A model generated the notes under the pieces. It saw only the letters and a list, made by a program, of their open reading frames with translations, was not told where the DNA came from and did no database searches. This document shows positions 61,974 to 64,000 of a stretch of 64,000 bases of DNA, piece after piece; the first letter of the stretch is position 1, and the number at the start of each line of letters is the position of its first letter. The position numbers and the translations under genes are program-made. Origin of the DNA: Corella eumyota. Taxonomy: Eukaryota > Chordata > Ascidiacea > Phlebobranchia > Corellidae. The DNA is taken from the NCBI GenBank assembly GCA_963082875.1, contig OY720103.1:5828001-5892000 (forward strand), in the 5' to 3' direction.

Positions 61974-64000
61974 CCCGAAATGCATATAACCCTGGCCATA
62001 GAAAAAAATTCGCCGTGGCGCAGCAAGCACTTCAAGGTTCATGTGCGTGAATACAGTAAGCCAAAGATTTTGAACGGTTGAAGCTGATTGCATCCTACTT
62101 TGCAAGGTAGGCAAATGTTAAATTCACTGGTTATTTTAAAACGGCCACTTTCTATTTAAACACACAAGGTGCTTTTTCCAATATTTATTACTTTTCTCTA
62201 TTTAGTTCTGCATAGTTTTCGAAGTGCTTAATTTTTTTCTGTAATCAATATGGTTATTAATTTTAATTTTTTATGACGTCATAGAGCTGGGCGCAGTAAT
62301 AGCTTGCCAAAATGTGTAACACTGTAGAGTGAGTGCAGTTCGTTGTGCTTTTTTTAAATTATATAAATCTCTTTTTTTATTGTTTTATTATTTTCTTTCA
62401 AATCCTTCATCGCGTTATAGTGTTCATTTCTTTTTTCGAATTGTTTAATCACTGCTTAGAACGGCTGGCAATCCAACCAAGTTTTTTGTATACGATTTTG
62501 AAAAAATATCAAGTGTTTGCGTCGTTGTGTCAGTTTCTATTTACTTACAACTGCGTTGACATGACCTTTACTAGGTAGTGATTGCTTTCCCAGCGTCTAT
62601 GCAATACATAATTATCGTTTTATCACCAGTTTCATTAGGAATGCAAATATTATGTAAAACAAACAGCATTGAAACCTGTAATTACACGTTCATTTTGTTT
62701 ATTTAAACTCATGCATGTATTTAATTGTCCTATTTGGCAAATAACTTCATTTCGCAATGTTGACATTTTTCTGAAACCAAAGTATTTTTACTAAGAACAA
62801 GTCAGCCTTTTTCTCATATGTGACGAATTTAAACAAGCCTAGTAATTTATACAAGTTCACCACATGTTGGTAAATCAAAAACTCGTAACTCCCACTAAGA
62901 ACAAATTGCCAGATTACAGCTTTTCTTATATTACTTTGATCTACAAGTATGTATTTTATTTCGTAAAGCGATTCGAATTGCATGTTTGTTTGTCTAGTTT
63001 TTTTTTATTATATTTATCCGTCTACGTTTTTACTTGTTATTACTGATTTTGAATTCCTTTTAAAGTTCAATAACACAAAAATATTATAAAACATTTTTAA
63101 ATAAAGTTAAAAAGCAGTGATGCGTGTGTCAACACATAACTTATTGAGTTGTTTAGGTTTTTACCTTGTAGCCCAAGGCTGTGCAACCTAATGTAGGTTA
63201 AATATTTGCGAATAATACACATTTGTCTATGCTCTAGTAAGGTCATTAAAGGCTAACTGTTTAGTTTATGCAAATTATACAATATTGAGATGATTTTTTG
63301 TAAGTTTTTACAAAGTACAACAAACCTACATTGCACAACACAAAACAAACTAAATTATTCACACTTATATTTTGATTGCCAATTTTTTTATTTGAAAAAA
63401 TTCTAAAATGGCCGATTTTGAATATTTTAACAAAAAGATCAGTACGCTTCTAATCCCCTAATAAATGGTCATTATATTAATAAACCTAGCAATGATGACA
63501 GAGTAACATATTGACAAAACATGAGCGTAGTTTACCCTACCAGGTACAATCTTGATCATAGATAGAACCTGCTGATGATTCAACGCAAAACTACTTCGCA
63601 ATCTTGAAGAAATCAGTTCTAGGCTGTCGTAGTAAAAATAGATAATTTAATGAGCCGAACTAGAGAATGTATATTGTGTAAATTTTTATTGGATTTACAT
63701 ATTTAGCTTTACAAAAAATCGGAACCAAAAAACCAAAGCCACAAAGTAATTGGCACCAGCAGAGAAGGTGTACCCGTTTTGCGGCTAGGCTAAAAGATTA
63801 TACCTTTTCAGGCATGCTGCAATGTTGTGTCTGTACTTTGGTTTTCTTTAATCCAAATATTTATGCCAATGAAATGTGGAAATTTTGCCTGATAACATCA
63901 CCCTTGATAGGCGTAGTTAAACTAACAGCATAATATTGTTGTACATGGATTTTTAGACAGTTTTCAGCGGGAGTTTATATGAACTGCACATCAAGCAATA
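61974..64000. other. GDF8/11 3' flank, no further gene
   Basis: Contains the 3' UTR and downstream DNA. Candidate poly(A) hexamer AATAAA at 63100-63105 (3' UTR about 1.1 kb); others occur later. The ORFs here are hydrophobic low-complexity readings of T-rich DNA. No repeat family recognised. Confidence 0.5.

Noticed and set aside
61815-62114. Minus-strand ORF opposite the GDF8/11 mature domain
   Set aside because: Shadow of the conserved cysteine-knot exon.
1-64000. Retroviral, LTR or Polinton-type fossils
   Set aside because: No reverse transcriptase, integrase, capsid or envelope-like frame and no long terminal repeats seen; the mobile DNA here is SINE and MITE type only.

Overview
This is AT-rich eukaryotic DNA (about two thirds A+T) with compact multi-exon genes, canonical GT-AG introns and very many short interspersed repeats. 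The gene set (a fast-evolving T-box factor, ATG9 and a single GDF8/11-type ligand), tRNA-derived composite SINEs and small palindromic elements point to a tunicate, most likely a Ciona-like ascidian. The species is inferred, not proven. I see no viral or LTR-type fossil.

Layout, left to right. A lone internal coding exon of an unrecognised minus-strand gene (535-921). A complete 12-exon T-box transcription factor gene on the minus strand (9307 to 4620, 802 aa), with a GATA-motif-rich presumptive promoter at 9420-9650. An unrecognised 8-exon minus-strand gene (23008 to 10669, 398 aa), whose introns are packed with SINEs, MITEs and a 31-bp minisatellite. A second unrecognised minus-strand gene with a PH-like or TH1-like appearance (30503 to 27378). 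Its fourth intron holds two tandemly duplicated tRNA-Val(AAC) genes. Head to head with it lies a small plus-strand gene (31696-34457, 275 aa) carrying two helices that fit the PKA RII-anchoring (AKAP) pattern. ATG9, the autophagy lipid scramblase, is fully reconstructed as 18 exons on the minus strand (55185 to 36950, 877 aa). About 4.8 kb upstream of ATG9, in divergent orientation, is a three-exon GDF8/GDF11 (myostatin-like) gene (60002-61973, 493 aa).

All gene models were built by hand from ORFs plus splice sites. For the T-box, 398-aa, AKAP-like, ATG9 and GDF8/11 models, every exon phase matches its neighbour and the total coding length is a multiple of three, which is strong internal support. 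The genes do not form an obvious pathway; the window is an ordinary gene neighbourhood.

Repeats: SINE-A (tRNA-headed, about 285 bp, ending GATAAAGATATATACAAAA, over 20 copies); SINE-B (a second tRNA-like head, CGGACTACGAGCCGAAAGGT...GGTTCGAGCCGCACCAA); MITE-C (palindromic, TTACCGAAAA...TTTTCGGTAA ends); MITE-D (about 400 bp, terminal TTAAAGT.ATATTAG plus an internal palindrome); repeat-E (CTGCCRTTTGTGGTG core, seen only in or beside ATG9 introns); and two minisatellites (19.2-19.9 kb and 44.6-45.2 kb). The most interesting leads are the double AKAP-like protein, the conserved tolloid-type cleavage context in the GDF8/11 prodomain, the ATG9 stop codon lying inside its poly(A) hexamer, the E-box repeated about 42 bp upstream of both tRNA-Val genes, a 14-fold recurrence of the palindrome TGACGTCA, and a minisatellite motif scattered over four loci.
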